This document shows, in pieces, positions 15,458-22,056 of a stretch of 32,965 nucleotides of DNA. Source of the DNA: Teichococcus deserti (GTDB lineage Bacteria > Pseudomonadota > Alphaproteobacteria > Acetobacterales > Acetobacteraceae). Position numbers and translations under genes: made by a program. The stretch is taken from NCBI RefSeq assembly GCF_001982615.1, contig NZ_MLCO01000094.1:1-32965 (forward strand), read 5' to 3'. Every line of letters starts with the position of its first letter. Position 1 is the stretch's first letter. The notes under the pieces are model-generated. The model did no database searches. It worked only from the letters and a program-made list of their open reading frames with translations, and was not told the DNA's origin.

Positions 15458-16090
15458 TCAGGCTTCTTCCGCCTTGGCGTCGATGATCTGGCGCTCCAGC
15501 CCGGCCAGCTCGGCGGACCAGCGCTCCATCTCCTTGCGGGCGCGCTCGATCTTGCCCTGCAACTCCTCACGTTTCGCGGCCAGCAGCGCATCCTCACCAT
15601 GGGCGGCCAGACGCTGGGTCCTCAGCTCCTGGCGGAAGCGCTCGATGGCCGAGCGCGGTGTGCCAGGCGCCACCAAGCCGCGCTGCCGCGCCTGCTCCAG
15701 CGCATCGGGCTCCAGCGTCACCAGGCGGAAGGCGGCGGCATAGCTGCGCGGCAGCTCGGCTTCGGGGACATAGCCCTGGTCCACCTTCTCCGCCACGGTG
15801 CGCAGCATATGCGCGACTGAGCGGTTGAACGGCAGCTTGGCGACGATGTCGCGCTCGAAGCTGCCGCGGAACTGCCGCTCGGCATGGGACAGCAAACGGC
15901 CGATGGACAGAAAGGTGCGCTGGGCGGTGTCCCAGAGCTTGCCGATCTCCTGGACGACGTCGTCCTCGCTGGCCAAGGCGAAGATCTCGCTGCGCGGCGT
16001 CGCGACATCCTCGTGTGCGATGGTCAGGATCGAGGCGCGCTTTGGCGCTGCCTTGCGCGCGCCCCACTTCTCCTTGGCGTCGATGGCCAT
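15458..16090 (-). CDS. ParA-partner protein of the partition operon, not a canonical ParB
   Basis: A 210-residue protein encoded two bases after the ParA stop, so it is the second gene of the partition operon. It lacks the ParB motifs (no GERR box, no ParB/Srx fold signature). The centre (about 40-110) reads VVQEIGKLWDTAQRTFLSIGRLL followed by a helix-rich part with FNRSVAHMLRTVAEKV (partial quotes), which looks like a small DNA-binding helical domain with some resemblance to DUF3102-type proteins. The C-terminal 50 residues are a charged heptad-like coiled coil (REELQGKIERARKEMERW). By position it should be the centromere-binding adaptor for the ATPase, as non-ParB adaptors are in other plasmid systems. 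Both the name and the role are inferred. Confidence 0.7.
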   Translation of the reverse strand: MAIDAKEKWGARKAAPKRASILTIAHEDVATPRSEIFALASEDDVVQEIGKLWDTAQRTFLSIGRLLSHAERQFRGSFERDIVAKLPFNRSVAHMLRTVAEKVDQGYVPEAELPRSYAAAFRLVTLEPDALEQARQRGLVAPGTPRSAIERFRQELRTQRLAAHGEDALLAAKREELQGKIERARKEMERWSAELAGLERQIIDAKAEEA

Positions 16091-16092
16091 GC

Positions 16093-16812
16093 TCAGCTCT
16101 CCAGTCCAAGTTCAAAGCGCACGAAGTTCCAGACCGCCTCATAATCCTCGGCGGCCTTGCGGCCGAGCTTGCCGGTCAGGTCGGCGACACCCTTGCCTTC
16201 GAAATAGGTCCGCATCACCGCCTGCAAGGTGCGCACATCATGCGGGCAGAGCTTGCCCATCGAGGACAGGTAGTGGCGCGCCTCGCCCAGGCTGCTGACG
16301 TCACGCTCGGTCTTGCACAGCAGGAAGAAGGCCGGGCGGTTCTGCTGGCGCACCAGCTTCATCCATTCGGCCACGGACTCCAGATCCTCGCCGCCCTGGC
16401 CGGTCGGGATCAGCACCAGCTCGGCCCGGCGCAACACATGGCGCAGCTGCTCCGAGTCATGCTCGATGCCCGGGGGGGTGTCGACGAAGATCAGGTCGAA
16501 CTCGCCGAGCTCCGTGATCTCCTTCAAGGCCTCTGCCGCCTCAGCCATGGTGACCTTGTCGAAATGGCTGATCGCGGGCAGCTCTTCCGGGCGGCGGTTC
16601 CACCAGCGCGTCAGAGTGCGCTGCAGGTCCAGGTCGATGGTGGCGACACGATAACCGTCGCGGGCCGCCAGAGCAGCCAGGTTGCGGGTGGTTGTGGTCT
16701 TGGCGCTGCCGCCCTTGGCGCTGGACAGCAGCACCACCTTGGTGGGCGAGATCTCGCTGGGCTTGGCCGGGGCTGCCGCTGCGGTTTTGCTGGAACTCGG
16801 CTTCCGGGCCAT
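16093..16812 (-). CDS. parA: ParA-type partition ATPase with variant Walker A
   Basis: ParA ATPases move plasmid copies apart. This 239-residue protein has a lysine- and alanine-rich N-terminus and then VVLLSSAKGGSAKTTTTRNLA. The deviant Walker A motif is KGGSAKTT (33-40), keeping both signature lysines (Lys33, Lys38) but with Ala37 where Gly is normal. TIDLDLQRTLTRW gives the switch I region and FVDTPPG (Asp111) the Walker B motif. I chose the start at 16812 because AAGGAAG stands just before it; the longer reading frame begins in leader sequence. The gene shares an operon with the next partition gene and lies behind a 17-bp palindrome and a perfect DnaA box. It is not a MinD: no membrane-binding C-terminal helix is visible. 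Confidence 0.87.
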   Translation of the reverse strand: MARKPSSSKTAAAAPAKPSEISPTKVVLLSSAKGGSAKTTTTRNLAALAARDGYRVATIDLDLQRTLTRWWNRRPEELPAISHFDKVTMAEAAEALKEITELGEFDLIFVDTPPGIEHDSEQLRHVLRRAELVLIPTGQGGEDLESVAEWMKLVRQQNRPAFFLLCKTERDVSSLGEARHYLSSMGKLCPHDVRTLQAVMRTYFEGKGVADLTGKLGRKAAEDYEAVWNFVRFELGLES

Positions 16813-16859
16813 GCTGCTTCCTTGCCGTGCGCGTCGGAACCCGCGCAACCTAGGGTGAT

Positions 16860-16876
16860 GTTTGACGGCGTCAAAC
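16860..16876. promoter_or_regulatory. Palindromic operator at the parA promoter
   Basis: GTTTGACGGCGTCAAAC is a 17-bp palindrome with 8-bp arms and a single central base. On the minus strand it supplies a TTGACG -35 element followed after 16 bp by TAGGTT, 48 bp upstream of the parA start. A bound repressor would block this promoter, so autoregulation by ParA or its partner is likely. Confidence 0.65.
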
Positions 16877-16882
16877 CCGACC

Positions 16883-16891
16883 TGTGGATAA
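16883..16891 (-). promoter_or_regulatory. Perfect DnaA box upstream of parA
   Basis: TGTGGATAA is the exact complement of the consensus TTATCCACA, six bases beyond the parA palindrome. It may tie partition-gene expression to DnaA, or be part of the wider origin. Confidence 0.65.
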
Positions 16892-17035
16892 GTCCGGACA
16901 CCCGGCCCGATCCTTCGGGGCTGCGGCCCCTATACCAAGGTTGGGCCCCGGCGTCCCAGGCGGATGATCGCCAGGGGCAATTTGCCCCGCCATGCTGGCC
17001 AGAACGCCACATCATTGTTCAAGCCAGGAGGCTCC

Positions 17036-18040
17036 ATGTCCCCCATGATCCCCGTGTCGCAGCCCATGCCCGGCCGGCGCGAGCTGGTGATCGGCGGCGT
17101 CTCGGCCGTGGCAGCGCTCGCGCTGCCCATGTCTGCCGGGGCGCAGCCGCATCCCCAGCCCGGCCACCACCCGGCCGTGGCAGCGCAACCGCACCATGAA
17201 GGACGTGAGTCGATGGACAGCATCACCACCCAGGACGGCACCCGGATCTTCTACAAGGATTGGGGCACCGGCCAGCCGATCGTCTTCCATCACGGCTGGC
17301 CGCTGAGCGCCGATGACTGGGACGCCCAGATGATCTTCTTCCTGAACCAGGGCTACCGGGTCATCGCCCATGACCGGCGGGGCCATGGGCGATCCACGCA
17401 GACTGCAACCGGCAACGAGATGAACACCTACGCCGCCGATGTCGCGGCGCTGGCGAAGCACCTGGACCTCAAGGGCGCGGTGCATATCGGGCACTCGACC
17501 GGCGGCGGCGAGGTGGCGCGTTACGTCGCCCAGTATGGCGGCGAGGGCCGGGTGTCCAAGGCTGTGCTGGTCGGCGCCGTGCCGCCGATCATGCTGAAGA
17601 CCGCGGCCAATCCGGGCGGCCTGCCGCTCGAGGTCTTCGACGGCTTCCGCAAGGCGCTGGCGGACAACCGCGCGCAGTTCTTCCGCGACGTGCCGGCCGG
17701 GCCCTTCTACGGCTTCAACCGGCCGGGCGTCGCCACCATCCAGGGTGTGGTGGACAACTGGTGGCGGCAGGGCATGATGGGCGGCGCCAAGGCGCATTAC
17801 GACTGCATCAAGGCCTTTTCCGAGACGGACTTCACCGAGGACCTGAAGAAGATCGACGTCCCCGTGCTGGTGATGCATGGAGAGGACGACCAGATCGTCC
17901 CGATCGACGATTCGGCGCATCTGGCGATCAAGCTGCTGAAGCACGGCACGCTGAAGACCTATCCAGGCCTGCCGCATGGCATGGCCACCACCCATGCGGA
18001 TGTCATCAACGCGGATCTGCTGGCCTTCATCCGCGGCTGA
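17036..18040 (+). CDS. Exported alpha/beta hydrolase, non-haem chloroperoxidase type
   Basis: A 334-residue protein with a Tat-like signal: GRRELVIGG at 13-21, then a hydrophobic stretch ending SAGAQP near residue 37. A His/Pro-rich linker leads to the core, which starts at about residue 60 with [18 protein letters not shown], as cytoplasmic family members do. The core holds [12 protein letters not shown], the nucleophile Ser154 in GHSTGGGEV, acid Asp285 in HGEDDQIVP, and His314 in [12 protein letters not shown]. Such enzymes act as esterases or perhydrolases; the halogenating activity is a side reaction. AGGAGG precedes the ATG. A second start at 17213 has AAGGA 9 nt before it, so a cytoplasmic form may also be made. 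A strong terminator follows. Confidence 0.88.
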   Translation: MSPMIPVSQPMPGRRELVIGGVSAVAALALPMSAGAQPHPQPGHHPAVAAQPHHEGRESMDSITTQDGTRIFYKDWGTGQPIVFHHGWPLSADDWDAQMIFFLNQGYRVIAHDRRGHGRSTQTATGNEMNTYAADVAALAKHLDLKGAVHIGHSTGGGEVARYVAQYGGEGRVSKAVLVGAVPPIMLKTAANPGGLPLEVFDGFRKALADNRAQFFRDVPAGPFYGFNRPGVATIQGVVDNWWRQGMMGGAKAHYDCIKAFSETDFTEDLKKIDVPVLVMHGEDDQIVPIDDSAHLAIKLLKHGTLKTYPGLPHGMATTHADVINADLLAFIRG

Positions 18041-18049
18041 CGCCTTATC

Positions 18050-18081
18050 GCCCGGCGCCAGCACCAAGCGCCGGGCTTTAT
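18050..18081 (+). terminator. Rho-independent terminator of the hydrolase gene
   Basis: A perfect 9-bp stem, GCCCGGCGC/GCGCCGGGC, with a 9-nt loop is followed by TTTAT. It begins 9 bp after the stop codon. Confidence 0.87.
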
Positions 18082-18085
18082 CCAT

Positions 18086-18125
18086 TTAGGATAGGTAGAA
18101 AATCCTAATCCGGCGGAATTCCGCC
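18086..18125. promoter_or_regulatory. AT-richer inverted repeats upstream of the HtrA-like gene
   Basis: Two symmetric elements lie side by side in the gap before the HtrA-like gene. TTAGGAT and ATCCTAA (18086-18108) are spaced by 9 bp, and GGCGGAATTCCGCC is a perfect palindrome at 18112-18125. They are about 105-145 bp from the start codon and may be operators. Confidence 0.4.
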
Positions 18126-18230
18126 ATGGTCCTCGGCCTGCGATTTCAGCCTGTCCACCCCGGCGAAGCGGGCTAGACTTCGCGCAAGGCGCCCCAATCT
18201 CCGGGGAACCTGCAGCAACGGAGGGCCAGG

Positions 18231-19202
18231 ATGGGCGAGGACAGGATCGTGCCGGCCGCCTTGCAGCCGCAACCCGGCGATTATGACTATGACCTCGACC
18301 GCGCGCTCAGCGCCGTCGTCACCTTGCGCGCCCGCATCCCCGAGGACGCTTTCACCGCCGAGACGCTGGGCACCGAGCGCATCGGCAATGCGGTGCAGTT
18401 CCGCGAGGACGGGCTGTTGCTGACCATCGGCTATCTGATCACCGAGGCCGAGGAGGTCTGGCTGACCGCCGGCGACGGCCGCGTGGTGCCCGGCCATGTG
18501 GTGGGCTTCGACCAGGTGACCGGCTTCGGCCTCGTGCAGGCGCTGGGGCGGCTGGGGGTGCCGGCGCTGCCGCTCGGCAACTCCCGCGAGGTGCAGGCCG
18601 GGGACGACATCGTCTTTGCCGGCGCCGGCGGTCGGCAGGGGGCGCTGGCCGGCCGGGTGGTCGCGCGCCAGGCCTTCGCCGGCTATTGGGAGTACCTTCT
18701 GGACGACGCGATCTACACGGCGCCGGCGCATCCGCTCTGGGGGGGCGGGGCGATCATCGGACCGCGCGGCGAGCTTGTCGGCATCGGCTCGATCCAGCTC
18801 GGCCATGATCCGGGCGACGGCAAGGTGCGGGTGCTGAACATGAGCGTGCCCACCGACCTCCTGAAGCCGATCCTGCCGGAGATGCTGGCCCAGGGGCAGC
18901 CCAGCCGCCCGCCGCGGCCCTGGCTCGGCGTCTCGGCGGCCTCCGAGGAGGGGCAGCTGGTGCTGATCGGCGTCAGCAAGAAGGGGCCCGCGGCGCGGGC
19001 CGGGCTGAAGCGCGGCGACATCGTGCTGGCGGTGGACAGCCAGCCGGTGACCGACGAGGCCAGCTTCTTCCGTGCGCTGTGGTCGCTGGGCGATGCCGGG
19101 GTGGGGGTGCCGCTGGTGCTGGACCGCGACGGCGACCGCTTCGAGGTCAATGTCACCTCGGGCGACCGCAATTCCTTCCTGAGGTCTCGCCGGCTGCACT
19201 GA
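18231..19202 (+). CDS. HtrA/DegP-like trypsin-fold plus PDZ protein, catalytically dead
   Basis: This 323-residue protein follows the HtrA plan of trypsin-like domain (about 25-215) and PDZ domain (about 228-315, PWLGVSA...GPAARAGLKRGDIVLAVDSQPV). The triad is lost. The TNxHV histidine position reads TIGYLI (residues 65-70), the DLAVL aspartate position reads FGLVQ, and GNSGGPL is replaced by WGGGAII (170-176). The folds around these sites, such as GNAVQFREDGLLLTIGYLIT and RGELVGIGSIQLG (partial quotes), are well kept, so this is a selected inactive relative, not a decayed gene. No signal peptide is visible, so it is probably cytoplasmic. GGAGG lies 6 nt before the ATG. A scaffold or peptide-binding role through the PDZ domain is inferred. 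Confidence 0.82.
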   Translation: MGEDRIVPAALQPQPGDYDYDLDRALSAVVTLRARIPEDAFTAETLGTERIGNAVQFREDGLLLTIGYLITEAEEVWLTAGDGRVVPGHVVGFDQVTGFGLVQALGRLGVPALPLGNSREVQAGDDIVFAGAGGRQGALAGRVVARQAFAGYWEYLLDDAIYTAPAHPLWGGGAIIGPRGELVGIGSIQLGHDPGDGKVRVLNMSVPTDLLKPILPEMLAQGQPSRPPRPWLGVSAASEEGQLVLIGVSKKGPAARAGLKRGDIVLAVDSQPVTDEASFFRALWSLGDAGVGVPLVLDRDGDRFEVNVTSGDRNSFLRSRRLH

Positions 19203-19209
19203 AACCGGG

Positions 19210-19233
19210 GGCGGGCGAAGAACCCTGCCCGCC
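19210..19233 (+). terminator. Hairpin after the HtrA-like gene
   Basis: A 7-bp perfect stem GGCGGGC/GCCCGCC with a 10-nt loop lies 7 bp after the stop codon. It has no T-run, so termination is only probable. Confidence 0.45.
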
Positions 19234-19234
19234 A

Positions 19235-19655
19235 TCAGGCGTCCTCGGCCCGGCCTTCCAGGAGCCGGGGATTATAGAAGAAGCGCCCGCGCAGGATGCG
19301 GTCACCGCGCCGGAGCGGCAGCGCGACCTCCTTCACATGGCGGACGCTGCCTCCGGGCCGGCGCCACGCGGCATGCCATGCGATAGCGATGCATCGCCGA
19401 CCAGCAGGCTGGCAGCGCGCCGATGCGCTCGGCGTGGGCGATGCTGGCGGTGCGGTCAAGCAGCGGCGGCAGCAGGTTCTCCTGCAGGGTGAACTCCGGA
19501 TGGTGGAATTCCCCCAGCGCCTCGACGACGCGGCCGGCTTCCACGGCCGTGGCCAGGGCTGCGACGTGGTCAGCGCCGGGCGTGCGAGCCCGCCCCTGGG
19601 CGGCGGGGGAGGGGGCGCGGGGCGCCATCGCCGCGCCCACCATGGCCATGATCAT
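19235..19655 (-). pseudogene. NTF2/SnoaL-like protein remnant with frameshift and internal loss
   Basis: Two pieces of one NTF2-like fold lie in different minus-strand frames. The first (about 19580-19420) reads AVEAGRVVEALGEFHHPEF and ENLLPPLLDRTASIAHAERIGA, the helix-strand start of the fold. The second reads CIAIAWHAAWRRPGG and VKEVALPLRRGDRILRGRFF, its last beta-strands, and ends at 19235. The join near 19400-19430 shifts frame and appears to lack about 20 residues. No single frame reads through. It is either a true pseudogene or an assembly error; the missing residues favour a real deletion. The 140 bp from here to the LysR stop show nothing I can assign. Confidence 0.6.
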
Positions 19656-19795
19656 GGCCAGGCCACCCGCCTCGGGTAAAGTGCTGGTAGGTCCGGCCGA
19701 TGCGGAAGGCAGCGGCGTTCGTCGCCAGGCAGCGGTCGAGACAGGTGCTGCGGAAGCCGGCCTTATCCGCCGCCATTTGAGAATAAGTCGCAACA

Positions 19796-20698
19796 TCAGC
19801 CGAATGTGGCTGCGGCCTCCTGCAGCAGCCAGTCGCGCAGCGCCGTGACGGGCGCTTCCCGCCCGCGCGCCGGGGCGTGCAGCAGGTGCCAGCCGGTGCC
19901 GCGCTTCAGCGGCGCCAAGCCGGGCAGCGGATTGACCAGCCGCCCGGCGTAAAGCTCCGGCCCGATCAGCGAGAGATCGGCCAGCGCCACGCCCAGCCCG
20001 TGCATCGCCGCCTGCGGCGGCAGCAGCGAGGAGGCGAAGCGCAGTGGCCGCTCGGGCCGCTGGCCGCGCTGGCCGGCATGGGACAGCCAGTCCTCCCAGT
20101 CGGTCGGCGCGGTGTCGGAGGCCAGAAGCGTTTCGCCGGCGATGGTCTTCGGGTCCAGCGCGCCGCGGGCGGCCAGCCAGGCGGGGGCGCAAACGGGGAC
20201 CAGCCGGTCGGGAAAGAGCAGGTGGGCGGAAATTTCCGGCCACGGGCCGCGGCCATGCACCACGGCGGCGTCCAGCCCGCTGTCGCCGCGCAGCGCCGGC
20301 GTCTCGATGGCGGTGGACAGCCGCAGCTCGATTTCCGGATGGCGGCGGTGGAAGCGCGGCAGGCGCGGCAGCAGCCAGCCGATGGCGAAGGAAGTCTGGG
20401 CATTGACCGTCAGCACCGCCCGCGGCCGCTGCGCCAGGGCGCGGCCGATGCCGGCCTCCAGCGTGTCGAAGGCGTCCACCAGCACCGGTAGCAGCGCCTG
20501 GCCATCGGCGGTCAGGCTCAGCGACCGCGGGCCGCGGTCGAAGAGACGGCGTTCCAGCCGGGCCTCGAGCAGCTGCACATGGCGGCTGACCGCGGCGGCG
20601 GTGACGCCGAGCTCCTGCGCGGCCGCCGCGAAGCCGCCGCGGCGGGCGGCGGCCTCGAAGGCGCGCAGCGCGTTCAGCGGCGGCAGGCGACGCCGCAT
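19796..20698 (-). CDS. LysR family regulator (GcvA-like)
   Basis: A 300-residue LysR-type regulator starting MRRRLPPLNALRAFEAAARR, the pattern of the GcvA/AmpR branch. The helix-turn-helix covers AAAAQELGVTAAAVSRHVQ and is followed by LFDRGPRSLSLTADG and an effector-binding domain. Its ATG lies 6 bp after the stop of the flavin monooxygenase on the same strand, so it is the last gene of the binding-protein/monooxygenase/regulator operon, an arrangement that gives feedback control. LysR genes are more often divergent from their targets, so this placement is mildly unusual. Confidence 0.88.
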   Translation of the reverse strand: MRRRLPPLNALRAFEAAARRGGFAAAAQELGVTAAAVSRHVQLLEARLERRLFDRGPRSLSLTADGQALLPVLVDAFDTLEAGIGRALAQRPRAVLTVNAQTSFAIGWLLPRLPRFHRRHPEIELRLSTAIETPALRGDSGLDAAVVHGRGPWPEISAHLLFPDRLVPVCAPAWLAARGALDPKTIAGETLLASDTAPTDWEDWLSHAGQRGQRPERPLRFASSLLPPQAAMHGLGVALADLSLIGPELYAGRLVNPLPGLAPLKRGTGWHLLHAPARGREAPVTALRDWLLQEAAATFG

Positions 20699-20704
20699 GG
20701 TCCG

Positions 20705-22042
20705 TCAGTTCGCCATCGCGGGTTGGGCGGTGAAGCGGTTGACGGGACGGTCCAGGCCGAAATGGTCGCGCAGCGTGCTCCCGCCATAGTCCTCACGGAA
20801 CAGGCCGCGGCGGCGCAGCTCCGGCAGCACGGTCGCGGCGAAGACGCCCATGTCGCCGGGCAGGTTGGGCGGCAGCAGGTTGAAGCCGTCGCAGGCGCCG
20901 CCCTCGAACCACTCCTGCATGTGGTCGGCGATATCGATCGCCGTGCCGGCGAAGGTGTCGTGGCCGCGGCCGAAGGCGATGGCGTGGATCAGCTGGCGGA
21001 TGGTCAGGTTGTCGCGCCGTGCGAGGTCGACGAAGACCTGATAGCGGCTCTTGCCGCCGTTGATCGCCTCGATCGGCGGCAGCTCGGGCAGGGGGCCGTC
21101 CAGCGGATAGGTGAAGAGGTCCAGCCCAAGATTGTTCGACAGCTGGTGCAGCCCGTATTGCGGCACGATGTATTCGTTGAGCTCGGCCGCCTTGTCGCGC
21201 GCCTCCTGCCGGGTGGCGCCGACCACGGCGGCCAGGCCCGGCAGGATGCAGAGCTGGTCGGGGCGGCGACCATGGGCCCGCATCCGCGCCTTCACGTCGC
21301 CATAGAAGTCCTGCGCGTCGGCCAGGTTGTTCTGCGCGGTGTAGATGGCCTCGGCGAAGCGGGCGGCGAATTCCCGCCCGTCGGTGGAGGAGCCGGCCTG
21401 CACCAGCACCGGATGCCCCTGCGGCGGCCGCGGGAAATCCAGCGGGCCGCGCACCTTGAAGAAGGTTCCCTCGTGGTGGATCGGGTGCAGCTTGCGGCCG
21501 TCGACGAAGCGGCCGCCGGCGCGGTCGGCGAGCAGGGCGTCATCCTCCCAGCTGTCCCAGAGGGCGCGGGTGACCTCGACGAACTCGGTCGCCCGGGCAT
21601 AGCGCTGGGCGTGCTGCATGTGCTGGTCGTGGCCGAAATTCTGCGCCGCCATCTCGTTGCCCGAGGTGACGATGTTCCACCCGGCGCGGCCGCGGCTGAC
21701 GCGGTCCAGCGAGGCGAACTTCCGCGCCAGGTCATAGGGCTCGTGATAGGTGGTCGAGGCCGTGCCGATCACGCCGATCTTCGTCGTGACGGCCGCGACG
21801 GCGGCGAGCAGCGTGAAGGGCTCGAAGAAGTTGTTGAAGGGCCCGTGCTCGACATGGTGGTTGATGGCCAGGGCATCGGCGATGAAGATGGCGTCGAGCT
21901 TCGCCGCCTCCGCCTGCTGCGCCAGCCGCTGGTAGTAGCCGATATCCATCATGTCGGCCGGGTCGGTGCCGGGATGGCGCCAGGCGGCCTCGTGATGCCC
22001 GATGCCCTGGATGAACAGGTTCAGGTGCATTTTTCTGGTCAT
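20705..22042 (-). CDS. Flavin-dependent monooxygenase, NtaA/SnaA/DszA family (LLM class)
   Basis: A 445-residue FMNH2-dependent monooxygenase of the luciferase superfamily. Members split C-N or C-S bonds in nitrilotriacetate, sulfones or similar compounds with FMN reduced by a separate reductase. Typical segments are LDAIFIADALAIN, the substrate loop FFEPFTLLAAVAAVTTKIG, TTYHEPYDLARKFASLDRVS, AGWNIVTSGNE, HPVLVQAGSSTDGREFAA and the C-terminal CDGFNLLPP. The start at 22042 has GAAGGA about 9 nt before it. It lies 14 bp behind a peptide-type binding protein gene and 6 bp before a LysR gene. No flavin reductase is in the window. Substrate unknown; an imported organosulfur or amine compound is a fair guess. 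Confidence 0.9.
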   Translation of the reverse strand: MTRKMHLNLFIQGIGHHEAAWRHPGTDPADMMDIGYYQRLAQQAEAAKLDAIFIADALAINHHVEHGPFNNFFEPFTLLAAVAAVTTKIGVIGTASTTYHEPYDLARKFASLDRVSRGRAGWNIVTSGNEMAAQNFGHDQHMQHAQRYARATEFVEVTRALWDSWEDDALLADRAGGRFVDGRKLHPIHHEGTFFKVRGPLDFPRPPQGHPVLVQAGSSTDGREFAARFAEAIYTAQNNLADAQDFYGDVKARMRAHGRRPDQLCILPGLAAVVGATRQEARDKAAELNEYIVPQYGLHQLSNNLGLDLFTYPLDGPLPELPPIEAINGGKSRYQVFVDLARRDNLTIRQLIHAIAFGRGHDTFAGTAIDIADHMQEWFEGGACDGFNLLPPNLPGDMGVFAATVLPELRRRGLFREDYGGSTLRDHFGLDRPVNRFTAQPAMAN

Positions 22043-22056
22043 GCGAGCGGGATCCT

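Noticed and set aside
16917-16930. Small hairpin GGGGC-TGCG-GCCCC between parA and the hydrolase
   Set aside because: Five-base stems of pure G/C are very frequent in this window, and the site has no T-run or positional logic.
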